A stretch of DNA of 13,919 bases from Acetobacteraceae bacterium. Lineage in GTDB: Bacteria; Pseudomonadota; Alphaproteobacteria; Acetobacterales; Acetobacteraceae. A program made the position numbers and the translations under genes. Position 1 is the first letter of the stretch, and each line of letters begins with the position of its first letter. Where the stretch lies: contig CANJXD010000103.1 of assembly GCA_947478535.1 (NCBI GenBank), positions 1 through 13,919 on the forward strand, written 5' to 3'. Below the pieces are notes generated by a model. That model saw only the letters and a list, made by a program, of their open reading frames with translations, did not search any database and was not told the DNA's origin. This document shows, piece after piece, positions 1-6,256 of the stretch.

Positions 1-576
1 GATGAAGGGGCCGCTGCCGATGGTCTCCCGGATCGCGGTGAAGGGGTCCGTCGCCGCGATGCGCGCGGGCATGATGGCGGGCATGTTGCCGGCCGGCTTC
101 GACAGCGCATCGAGCATCAGCGCGTAGGGGCGGCGGAGCTGCCAGACGATGGTCTTGCCATCGGCCTCGGCCGTCAGCGCCGTGGTGATGGCGATGATCT
201 GCCGGCCATGCGGGTCCCGCGCCCCCCAGCGACGGAGCGAGGCGACGACATCCTCCGCCGTCACGGCCGCGCCATCGTGAAAACGCAGGCCATCCCGCAG
301 CGTGAAGCGCCAGACCAGCGCATCCGGGGAGACCGACCACGCGCCCACCATCTGCGGCTGCGGGCGTTGCTCCGCATCGCGCCCGAACAGTTGATCGTAG
401 ATCATATGGGCGTGGGAGGAGACGACGCCGGCGGTGGTGTTGATGGGATCGAGCGTCTGCAAATCCGCATTCGGCACCATCCGCAGCACGCGGTCCGGCG
501 AGATGGTCTGCGCCTGGATTGGCGAGGCCATCAGCGCCAGCGCAGCGCAGGCGGCCAGCAGGGTGGTCTTCAGCAT
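1..576 (-). CDS. ABC transporter substrate-binding protein, family 5 (Dpp/Opp type), N-terminal part
   Basis: Partial gene: the frame runs 192 codons from the ATG at 574-576 to the window edge with no stop. Residues 1-23 form a typical Sec signal peptide (MLKTTLL start, hydrophobic core, cleavage near SPIQA/QT), so the product is exported. The mature part carries family-5 landmarks: LQTLDPINTT, then a Y-D-Q-L-F segment, then FTLRDGLRFHDGAAVTAEDV, the usual beta-strand pattern of oligopeptide/dipeptide/nickel binding proteins. These are about 500 residues long, so some 300 are missing here. The start is supported by GGGGAG about 7 bases upstream. It lies 16 bases downstream of the GST gene and is probably cotranscribed with it and the amidohydrolase. 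The ligand cannot be told; peptides, opines or a compound handled by the amidohydrolase are possible. Confidence 0.9.
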   Translation of the reverse strand, partial: MLKTTLLAACAALALMASPIQAQTISPDRVLRMVPNADLQTLDPINTTAGVVSSHAHMIYDQLFGRDAEQRPQPQMVGAWSVSPDALVWRFTLRDGLRFHDGAAVTAEDVVASLRRWGARDPHGRQIIAITTALTAEADGKTIVWQLRRPYALMLDALSKPAGNMPAIMPARIAATDPFTAIRETIGSGPFI

Positions 577-592
577 GGGTTTCTCCCCTTGG

Positions 593-1216
593 TCATTCGA
601 GCCGCGCGCCTTCCGGCACGCGCATGCCGCGCTGCACGGCCGGGCGTTCGCCCATGCGCGTGAACCAGGCGGCGAGATGAGGTGTGGTGGCCAGGTCCCG
701 GTCGGCCCAGCCATGCCTGGCCACCCAGGGATAGGCCGCGATATCGGCGATGCTGCAATCCGGGCCGGCGAGATAGGGCACCGCGCCAAGCCGTGCATCG
801 AGCAGCCGATAGACGCGGTCGACCAGCGCCACCGTATGCGCCCGCGCCGCTTCCGGCTTTTCCGGTGCCAGCTCCGTCCAGTGATGCGCCTGCCCCGTGA
901 AGGGGCCGAGCGAGGTCAGCGCCACCATCAGCCAGGACAGCACGCTCGCTCGCGCCTCGCCTTCCCGCGGCAGCAACACGCCATGGCGTTCGGCCAGGTG
1001 CAGCAGGATGGCGCCGCTTTCGAAGATGGAGCGGCCATCCTCGACCAGGATGGGGATCTTGCCATAGGGGTTCAGCGCCAGGATCTCCGGCGCGAATTGC
1101 TGCCGCGCGCGGATATTCACCCCGGTGACGGCGTAGGTGAGGCCGCATTCCTCGAGCATGATGGAGACGCGTTGCGAATTCGGCGTGGCCCAGCCGTAGA
1201 ATTGCAAGCCTGTCAT
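593..1216 (-). CDS. Glutathione S-transferase family protein (YfcG/YghU-like)
   Basis: A 207-residue protein of normal soluble GST length. The N-terminal thioredoxin-like domain (about 1-80) starts with a strand and the T11-P12-N13-S14-Q15-R16-V17 turn. That turn resembles the TPNG.K.. motif of bacterial YfcG/YghU-type GSTs, which use Thr/Asn rather than Tyr or Cys near the glutathione sulfur. The cis-proline segment NPYGKIPIL follows near residues 50-58, then FESGAILLHLAE near 65-76, whose Glu-Ser binds the glutathione gamma-glutamyl group. An all-helical C-terminal domain follows. Likely roles, by family knowledge, are glutathione-dependent disulfide reduction or conjugation in the cytosol. 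It starts 33 bases after the amidohydrolase stop; that stop is in the same frame, so ATG 1216 is the only reasonable start although its ribosome site is weak. Its place between a hydrolase and a transporter gene suggests a linked catabolic role (inference). Confidence 0.9.
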   Translation of the reverse strand: MTGLQFYGWATPNSQRVSIMLEECGLTYAVTGVNIRARQQFAPEILALNPYGKIPILVEDGRSIFESGAILLHLAERHGVLLPREGEARASVLSWLMVALTSLGPFTGQAHHWTELAPEKPEAARAHTVALVDRVYRLLDARLGAVPYLAGPDCSIADIAAYPWVARHGWADRDLATTPHLAAWFTRMGERPAVQRGMRVPEGARLE

Positions 1217-1249
1217 GCGCGTGAAGGTGCCATCATGGTGGTGCCCCGT

Positions 1250-2623
1250 CTAGCCGCAGCAGAACCCCGCCGCCGCCCGGCTGCCCAGAGCCCGCAATTG
1301 CCGCGCCCAGACCGGTGTGCGCCCCCGCATCCGTGCCAGCGCCGCGCCATCGTCCAGCGCCACCGGCCGCCCATCCTCCAGCACCACGCGGCCATCGATG
1401 ACGCTGGTGCGGACGTCGCTGGCGCGGGCGTAGAAGACCAGCGCCGAATGCGCGCCGTAGAAGGGCTGGAGATGCGGCTTCGCGAGATCCAGGACGATCA
1501 GATCCGCCTTCTTCCCGGCTTCGAGCGATCCGACCTCATGGTCCAGTCCCAGCACCTGCGCCGCCCCCATGGTGTGCAGCCACAGTGCCTGCTCGCTGCT
1601 CATCGCCGCGGGGTCCCGCAGGCGCAGGCGCATGGCCTGGATGGCATTGCGCATGGCCTCGAAGGGGTCATTCAGCATCCAATCCGTGCCGAAGCCGGTG
1701 GGGATGCCGCGCGCCTGGATCTTCTCGAGTTCGGGGTAGCGGCCGCGGCGGGGGTAGATGGTCGGGCAATGGGCGTAGCGGGCGCCGGTTTCCGCCACCG
1801 CATCGAGGTCCGCCGCCGTCGCCAGGGTCAGATGCGCGAGCACCACGTCGCGGTCCAGCAGCCCGATATCGCGAAGAAATTCCAGCGGCCCGCAGCCCTC
1901 GGCGGCCATGATCTGGTCCACCTCGCCCTGGCTCTGCGCGGCATGGGTGTGCATGCCGATGCCGAGCCGCCGGGCTTCCGCGCGGGCTTCGCGGTGCAGT
2001 CCGGGCGCGCAGGTATCGCTGGCATGGGTGCCGATGCGCGCGGTGATGCGCCCGCCCGCCGCGCCCTGCCAGCGCCCTGCGAATGCGACGCCATCGGCCA
2101 GGCGCTGCGCCCCGATCGCGGGGTGATGCGTGTAGTCCCCGTCCCGCAGGGCTTCGAGGCGGACATCGAAGACCTTGTTGGCGATCTGCGCGCGCAGCCC
2201 GCAGCGCTCCACCGTTTCCGCCAGCGCCCAGGGGGAATACCAGATGTCGTTGATGGTGGTGATGCCGTTGCGCAGCATGTCGGCGCAGCCGAGTTCGGCC
2301 AGCAGCGCCCAATCCTCCTCCGGGATGTCCTTCTCCATCCGGAAGGCGACATCGAACAAGGCGGATTTCGCAGCGTGGTCATCGGTCTGGCTGCGGAAGA
2401 CGAGGCTCCCGGTGTGGCAATGCGCGTTGACGAAGCCCGGCAGCACCGCCGTCTCCGCCCCGCCGATCACCCGCTTCGGCGACCAATGGCCCGGCGGCAT
2501 GGCAGCGCCGGCATGCAGGATGCGATCCCCGGCAATGGCGACCTCGCCGCCAGTGATGACCGGCATGCCCTCCGTGACGGGATAGAGAAACCCCGCCTGC
2601 ACCAGCAGATCGACCTCTCGCAT
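1250..2623 (-). CDS. Amidohydrolase family protein (COG0402, chlorohydrolase/cytosine-deaminase-like)
   Basis: A metal-dependent TIM-barrel hydrolase of 457 residues from the ATG at 2623. An ATG 21 bases upstream (2644) is possible but has no ribosome site, whereas GGGGGA lies 7 bases before 2623. Visible metal-site residues: H68-C-H70 after LPGFVNA, H227 in MHTHAAQSQ, H264 in VVLAHL and D315 in GTDWM. This is the subtype III/ATZ-TRZ pattern that binds one Zn or Fe and hydrolyses C-N or C-Cl bonds of heterocycles. The C-terminal composite beta-sandwich (GSLEAGKKADLIVLD) is also typical. Oddity: deaminases of this group normally have H-x-x-E on strand 5, and here it is H227-A-A-Q230. It is the first gene of a leftward operon with the GST and a family-5 binding protein. 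The substrate is unknown; a purine/triazine-like deaminase or an amide hydrolase are the main options. Confidence 0.88.
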   Translation of the reverse strand: MREVDLLVQAGFLYPVTEGMPVITGGEVAIAGDRILHAGAAMPPGHWSPKRVIGGAETAVLPGFVNAHCHTGSLVFRSQTDDHAAKSALFDVAFRMEKDIPEEDWALLAELGCADMLRNGITTINDIWYSPWALAETVERCGLRAQIANKVFDVRLEALRDGDYTHHPAIGAQRLADGVAFAGRWQGAAGGRITARIGTHASDTCAPGLHREARAEARRLGIGMHTHAAQSQGEVDQIMAAEGCGPLEFLRDIGLLDRDVVLAHLTLATAADLDAVAETGARYAHCPTIYPRRGRYPELEKIQARGIPTGFGTDWMLNDPFEAMRNAIQAMRLRLRDPAAMSSEQALWLHTMGAAQVLGLDHEVGSLEAGKKADLIVLDLAKPHLQPFYGAHSALVFYARASDVRTSVIDGRVVLEDGRPVALDDGAALARMRGRTPVWARQLRALGSRAAAGFCCG

Positions 2624-2631
2624 CCACCCAT

Positions 2632-2652
2632 CCCCCGCATCCATCGCGGGGG
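2632..2652 (-). promoter_or_regulatory. Perfect inverted repeat that would enclose the amidohydrolase ribosome-binding site
   Basis: CCCCCGC at 2632-2638 is perfectly complementary to GCGGGGG at 2646-2652, separated by a 7-base loop. Read on the minus strand, the 3' arm GCGGGGG plus the next A forms the GGGGGA ribosome-site candidate for the ATG at 2623. The loop contains the alternative ATG at 2644. If transcribed, this 7-bp all-GC stem would hide the ribosome site. It could instead be a DNA operator or a by-product of high GC content. The sequence is seen; the function is inferred. Confidence 0.4.
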
Positions 2653-2752
2653 CAGGCTAGCAGGTCAGCTCCGCATCAACAGCCCGCCGGCCTCCGCCAG
2701 GTCCGCCAATTCGGCGAGCGTCGAGGCGCTGCCATCCCTGGCGCGCGGCGCG

Positions 2753-3286
2753 ATGACCACGGCCTGGCTCGCCGCCACCTCCATCCTGTGCGGCCTGATG
2801 ATCGGCGCGGCGGCCGGGGCCTGGACGCAGGACCGGGGAGACCGAATGGCCTTCTCCACCGCCTATTACCGCACCGGCATCGCCGCCGCCTACCGGCCAG
2901 GGCTGAGCATCGAGAAGCCGGAGGATCTGGCCGGCCGTGTCGTCGGCGTGCAGGTCGGCACCTCGGGGGAGCAGTTCGTCCGCAACCTCACGGCCAATCA
3001 GCCGCGCGAGGTGCGGACCTACAATGAATTCCCGCTCGCCTTGCAGGACCTGGTCACCGGGCGGGTGGAGGCGGTGGTGAACGCCCGGCCTGTGCTGCGC
3101 TGGAATGTGGCGCGCAATGCCCGCGTGCGGCTCGGCGTTTCCCCGGTCTGGGATGCGCGCGATGTCGGGATCGATACGCGCCTTGCCGATGCCTCGCTAC
3201 TGGCGGAAATCAACCGCCAGCTGGCGGCGATGCGGGCGGATGGCTTTCTGCCGGCGCTGGACGCGAAGTGGTTCGCGCAATCCTGA
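2753..3286 (+). pseudogene. Family-3 solute-binding protein, C-terminal half only (probable 5'-truncated remnant)
   Basis: The last 150 or so codons are clearly a family-3 (amino-acid type, SBP_bac_3) periplasmic binding protein. MAFSTAYYRTG is the domain-crossover segment, KPEDLAGRVVGVQVGTSGE is the usual lobe-2 entry, and the end has INRQLAAMRADGF then WF, as in the family. A complete member has about 230-270 residues: signal peptide, lobe 1 with the ligand-binding start, then lobe 2. Here the ATG at 2753 gives only 177, and the missing 80-100 residues would have to lie where the divergent amidohydrolase begins. The hydrophobic stretch MTTAWLAATSILCGLMIGA could mimic a signal peptide, so a short exported product is not excluded. 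No convincing lobe 1 was found in any frame of 2624-2752. A 5' deletion is the likeliest explanation; the 5' boundary is uncertain. Confidence 0.6.
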
Positions 3287-3296
3287 ACGCGGGAAT

Positions 3297-3321
3297 GGGG
3301 GGTGGCGCGGTGCCGCCCCCC
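3297..3321. terminator. GC-rich hairpin between convergent genes (possible bidirectional terminator)
   Basis: GGGGGGTGGC at 3297-3306 pairs with GCCGCCCCCC at 3312-3321 (one T-G wobble) around a 5-base loop. It sits in the 43-base gap between the stop of the binding-protein remnant (3286) and the stop of the FMN reductase gene (3330). There is no T-run on either side, so it is not a canonical intrinsic terminator. In a GC-rich genome it may still pause polymerase or protect both 3' ends. Confidence 0.45.
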
Positions 3322-3329
3322 GTCGCGTG

Positions 3330-3884
3330 TCAGGCGACGTGCTGCGTCACGAAGGCGGCATAGCGGTCCATCCAGCCCTGCAGGAACTTCCGGCTGCCCT
3401 CGCCGATGTCGCCATCAGCGGTGAACAGCCCTTCCTTCGCCTGCAGATACACTTCCGGCTGCGCCAGCATCGGCACGTCGAGGTAGCTCAGCACGTTGCG
3501 CAGATGCTGCTGCGCCATCGCCGTGCCGGCGGCGCCGACGGAAATCCCCATCACGCCCGCGGGCTTGCCGCCCCACACGCTCTTCCCCCAGGGGCGGGAG
3601 CCCTGGTCCAGCGCGTTCTTCAGCACGCCGGGGATGGAGCGGTTGTATTCCGGCGTCACGAACAGCAGCCCCTGCGCCGCGGCGATCTCGCTGCGCAGGC
3701 GGGCGACGGCGGGGGCCGCCGGCAGCGCATCCGCGTCCTGGTCATACAGCGGCAGGTCGCCGATGCCGATCGTGGTGAAGGCGAAGCCTGTGGGGGCGAG
3801 GCGCGTCACGGCACGGGCGAGCTGCGCGTTCAGCGACTCCTTGCGCAGGCTGCCGACGATGACGGCGATGCTGATGGCGGACAT
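3330..3884 (-). CDS. NADPH-dependent FMN reductase (ChrR/YieF-like quinone/chromate reductase family)
   Basis: A 184-residue flavodoxin-fold protein, normal length for the NADPH-dependent FMN reductase family. G11-S12-L13-R14 followed by S17 and N19 is the loop that holds the FMN phosphate. PEYNRSIPGVLKNALD at about 78-93 is the second family signature, contacting the isoalloxazine ring and forming the dimer surface. Members reduce quinones, azo dyes or chromate in the cytosol with NAD(P)H, and usually act as two-electron quinone reductases against redox cycling. The start is well supported by AAGGAG 8 bases before the ATG. It is the last gene of the leftward doxX-dioxygenase-reductase group, 27 bases after the dioxygenase stop, so it is probably cotranscribed. 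A quinone reductase next to an aromatic ring-cleaving enzyme makes sense. The exact substrate is unknown. Confidence 0.9.
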   Translation of the reverse strand: MSAISIAVIVGSLRKESLNAQLARAVTRLAPTGFAFTTIGIGDLPLYDQDADALPAAPAVARLRSEIAAAQGLLFVTPEYNRSIPGVLKNALDQGSRPWGKSVWGGKPAGVMGISVGAAGTAMAQQHLRNVLSYLDVPMLAQPEVYLQAKEGLFTADGDIGEGSRKFLQGWMDRYAAFVTQHVA

Positions 3885-3911
3885 GGGAAGTCTCCTTGAA
3901 AGCGTCGCGGC

Positions 3912-4700
3912 TCAATGAAAGGCGTAGGCATCCATCCGCAGCATCCCATAGGTGTTGCTGCTGTGCAGGCGTTCCGGCTTCAGCGCATCCCCGCCCGCGC
4001 CCATCGCCACGAACAGCGGCAACAGGTGTTCCTCGGTCGGGTGCTGCTGCACGGCGAAGGGTGCCTTGTGGCGATAGGTGAGCAGGTCGCAGCGCCGCCC
4101 CTCCTGCAGCGCCTGGTCCATCCAGTCGCTGAATTCGGTGACATCCGCCGTCTCCGGCGCGTCCAGCGCCTGGCCACGGAAGCGTCGCAGGTCATGCGTC
4201 CAACTGCCGGAGCCGATGATGAGCACACCTTCGTCGCGCAGCGGGCGCAGCGCCTCCCCCAGTTGCAGATGGTGCGCGGGTCCAAGCTCGCTCTGCACCG
4301 AAAGTTGCAACACGGGAATGTCATGCTCCGGCCAGGCGAGGATCAGCGGGCACCAGGCGCCGTGGTCGAGCCCGCGCTGCGTATCGATCCGGCTCTGCAG
4401 CCCGGCGGCGCAGAGCAGGTCACTCACGCGGTCCGCCAGCTTCGGCGCGCCGGGGGCGGGGTAGCGCAGCCGGTAGAGCGGCGCGGGGAAGCCGTAGAAA
4501 TCGTGGATCGTCTCGTTCACCGCCACGGCGTTGACCATGGGCTGGTCGGTTTCCCAATGGGCGGAGGCGACGAGGATCGCCTTCGGTCGGCCGAAGCGCT
4601 CCTCCCAGGCCTTGCCGAGGCCGGCCAGGAATTCGCTGGCCGGCATCCGCATCAGTGGCAGGACGGGGGAGCCGTGGCTCAGGAACAGACTGGGTTGCAT
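3912..4700 (-). CDS. ygiD: Class III extradiol ring-cleavage dioxygenase, DODA/YgiD type
   Basis: A 262-residue protein of the length expected for YgiD/4,5-DOPA-extradiol-dioxygenase-like LigB-fold enzymes. Metal-site candidates are H9 in FLSHGSP, H48 in ASAHWE and H220 in HPTEEHLLPL; H113 in DHGAWCPL is the conserved acid-base region, and H169 lies in GSGSWTHDL. The family opens catechol rings next to a hydroxyl using a non-haem metal; E. coli YgiD acts on DOPA and binds Zn or Fe. The real substrate here is unknown (a catechol or another aromatic). The ATG at 4700 has only a weak GGGAA upstream. It lies between doxX (110-base gap with hairpins) and the FMN reductase gene. LysR-DoxX-DODA groupings of this sort are common in proteobacteria and usually suggest response to aromatic or redox-active compounds. 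Confidence 0.9.
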   Translation of the reverse strand: MQPSLFLSHGSPVLPLMRMPASEFLAGLGKAWEERFGRPKAILVASAHWETDQPMVNAVAVNETIHDFYGFPAPLYRLRYPAPGAPKLADRVSDLLCAAGLQSRIDTQRGLDHGAWCPLILAWPEHDIPVLQLSVQSELGPAHHLQLGEALRPLRDEGVLIIGSGSWTHDLRRFRGQALDAPETADVTEFSDWMDQALQEGRRCDLLTYRHKAPFAVQQHPTEEHLLPLFVAMGAGGDALKPERLHSSNTYGMLRMDAYAFH

Positions 4701-4773
4701 GGCAGTGTTTCCCGTCGTGGCGCGTTGTCAGGGAGGTGGAAGCGGGCGCCGTCCGCCCACCCAAGGCGGGTGA

Positions 4774-4789
4774 GGCCGCGCATGCGGCC
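4774..4789. repeat. Perfect 6-bp-stem hairpin in the doxX-dioxygenase gap
   Basis: GGCCGC at 4774-4779 and GCGGCC at 4784-4789 pair perfectly around GCAT. A second, weaker dyad lies beside it: CACCC 4758-4762 with GGGTG 4768-4772. Both are in the 110-base gap between the doxX stop and the dioxygenase start, on the transcribed strand of the operon. No T-run follows, so this is more likely an RNA processing, stability or attenuation element, or a chance feature of GC-rich DNA, than a terminator. The rest of the gap (4701-4810) shows nothing recognisable. Confidence 0.35.
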
Positions 4790-4810
4790 CGTCTTGAGGG
4801 GCGGGTATTT

Positions 4811-5242
4811 CTACTTCTCGCCGCGCAGCGCGAAGGCGCCGGCACCGAGGGCGGCCTGGGCCAGCAGCGCCACGATCCAGAAGGCCGGGAATTCCCAGCC
4901 GCCACCGGGGCTGCTGAACAGGAAGCCCTTGCTGGCATGCGCCAGCACCAGCGCGCCCAGCATCACCGGCACCAGGGCGAGTGACACCACGCGGGTGAAG
5001 ACGCCGGCGATCAGCGCCAGGCCGCCCAGGATCTCGATGAGGATGGTGAGGTAGGCCAGCGGCGCGGGCAGGCCGAGCGAGCCGAAATAGCCGACCGTGC
5101 CGGCCGGGGTGAAGACGAACAGCTTGATCGCGCCATGGGCAACGAACAGCGCGCCCTGGCTGATGCGCAGCGCGGCGATGCCATAGGGGGCGGTGGCCTC
5201 GGTGGTCAGGGCGCGGGTGGCGGAAAAGGTGGTGGCGGACAT
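4811..5242 (-). CDS. DoxX family membrane protein
   Basis: A 143-residue inner-membrane protein with four hydrophobic segments, roughly residues 23-43, 60-82, 84-104 and 118-139, the normal DoxX topology and length. Family features are RISQGALFVAHGAIKLF in helix 1, a central LGLPAPLAYLTILIEILGG stretch, and GVFTR before helix 3. DoxX-family proteins are thought to sit in the membrane with quinone- or thiol-redox partners; the biochemical role is poorly defined. The start is supported by AGGAG 9 bases before the ATG. It is the first gene of the leftward group and diverges from the LysR gene across a 114-base gap, so it is the obvious regulatory target. Confidence 0.9.
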   Translation of the reverse strand: MSATTFSATRALTTEATAPYGIAALRISQGALFVAHGAIKLFVFTPAGTVGYFGSLGLPAPLAYLTILIEILGGLALIAGVFTRVVSLALVPVMLGALVLAHASKGFLFSSPGGGWEFPAFWIVALLAQAALGAGAFALRGEK

Positions 5243-5318
5243 CGGGTGGTCTCCTGCAAGGGCGGGGGTGCCGCCGGTGGCCAGGGTTTCGCGCCTTTCG
5301 GTTCCGCATGAAATTCCC

Positions 5319-5331
5319 TATTGATGCACTA
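5319..5331. promoter_or_regulatory. Candidate LysR-type operator (T-N11-A dyad)
   Basis: The 13 bases TATTGATGCACTA read TA-N-TG-N3-CA-N-TA: eight of twelve arm positions are symmetric and it matches T-N11-A exactly. It is located in the doxX/lysR divergent gap, 26 bases before the LysR start at 5357 and 77 bases before the doxX start, as expected for an autoregulating LysR protein. Further symmetric elements overlap or follow it: TGCAC 5325-5329 with GTGCA 5353-5357, enclosing TGCG-AAAA-CGCA at 5338-5349. No convincing -35/-10 pair could be assigned in either direction. Confidence 0.45.
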
Positions 5332-5356
5332 TCTCCATGCGAAAACGCAGAGGTGC

Positions 5357-6253
5357 ATGATGCTGCCCTGGGATGACCTGCAAAGCTTCCTGGCCATTGC
5401 CCGCCACGGCACGCTCTCCGCCGCCGCACGCGCGCTGGGGGTCACGCAGACCACGATGGGGCGGCGGTTGACGGCCATGGAAGGCCGCGCCGGCGCCCGG
5501 CTGCTCTCCCGCACCCCTGGTGGCTTTGTCCTCACCCCGGCGGGGGAGGCGGTGATGGGCAATGTCGAGCGGATCGAGGCCGAGGCGCTGGCCGTGGAAC
5601 GCCGCATCAACGGGCGGGATATTCGCCTGGAAGGCGTGGTGCGGGTGACGAGTGTCGAGATCCTCGCGGTCGATGTGCTGACCACCGCCTTCGCTGCCCT
5701 GCAACGCGACCACCCCGGCATCGTGCTGGATGTGGCGGCCGATGCGCGCAGCCTGTCGCTGGCACGGCGGGAAGCGGATATCGCGGTGCGCCTCGCGCGC
5801 CTCACGCAGCAGGATCTCGCGGTGCGGCGCCTCGGCACGCTGGGCTTCGGGGTCTATGCCTCGGCCGCCTATCTCGATCGGCACGGGATGCCGGATCTCG
5901 CGGCCGGCGCGCCCGGGCATGGCGTTATTCTCAACATCGCCGAGGCGATGCACCTGCCGGAGATGGGCTGGTTCGCGGGGATGACGCAGCAGGCCCGCCT
6001 CGCCATGCGGCACAACAGCCGCTACGGCCAGCGCGCGGCGGCGGAAGCGGGGATGGGGCTGGTGGCGCTCAGCCGCTTCATGGGGGATGCCGCGCCGCTG
6101 GTCCGGATCGCGACGCCGGAGCCGTGCCCGGCGCGCGAGATATTTCTCGCGGTTCACCAGGATATCCGCCACACGCCCCGTATCCGCGCCGTCACGGAGG
6201 TCATCGCGGCGACGCTGAAGGCCGAGGCGGCGCGCCTCGCCCCGCCGGATTGA
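5357..6253 (+). CDS. LysR family transcriptional regulator
   Basis: A cytosolic DNA-binding regulator of 298 residues from the ATG at 5357, typical LysR length. The next codon is also ATG (5360); AGAGG lies just upstream and serves one of the two. In-frame TTG 5321 and ATG 5324 exist but would put the start inside the operator candidate. The N-terminal winged helix-turn-helix (about 6-65) has LQSFLAIARHGTLSAAARAL then VTQTTMGRRLTAME, the standard recognition-helix pattern. Residues about 90-290 form the effector-binding domain. GVVRVTSVE at its start resembles the AaeR/CrgA-like LysR subgroup (inference). It diverges from doxX and likely controls the doxX-dioxygenase-FMN reductase group in response to a small, possibly aromatic, effector. 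Its stop is only 3 bases from the stop of the convergent PhnZ-like gene, with no terminator visible between them. Confidence 0.92.
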   Translation: MMLPWDDLQSFLAIARHGTLSAAARALGVTQTTMGRRLTAMEGRAGARLLSRTPGGFVLTPAGEAVMGNVERIEAEALAVERRINGRDIRLEGVVRVTSVEILAVDVLTTAFAALQRDHPGIVLDVAADARSLSLARREADIAVRLARLTQQDLAVRRLGTLGFGVYASAAYLDRHGMPDLAAGAPGHGVILNIAEAMHLPEMGWFAGMTQQARLAMRHNSRYGQRAAAEAGMGLVALSRFMGDAAPLVRIATPEPCPAREIFLAVHQDIRHTPRIRAVTEVIAATLKAEAARLAPPD

Positions 6254-6256
6254 CGA

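Noticed and set aside
434..2752. Very long open plus-strand frame opposite the GST and amidohydrolase genes, continuous with the binding-protein remnant
   Set aside because: The translation is Arg/His/Gln-rich with no family features, while the opposite strand encodes two clear enzymes. Long antisense frames are expected at this GC content. Only the part after about 2753 shows real homology.
2665..2859. Minus-strand 64-codon frame in the gap and the remnant's start
   Set aside because: Its third codon positions coincide with those of the plus frame, so its high GC3 proves nothing. No family motif or ribosome site is visible, although the tail (TLAELADLAEAGGLLMR) looks protein-like.
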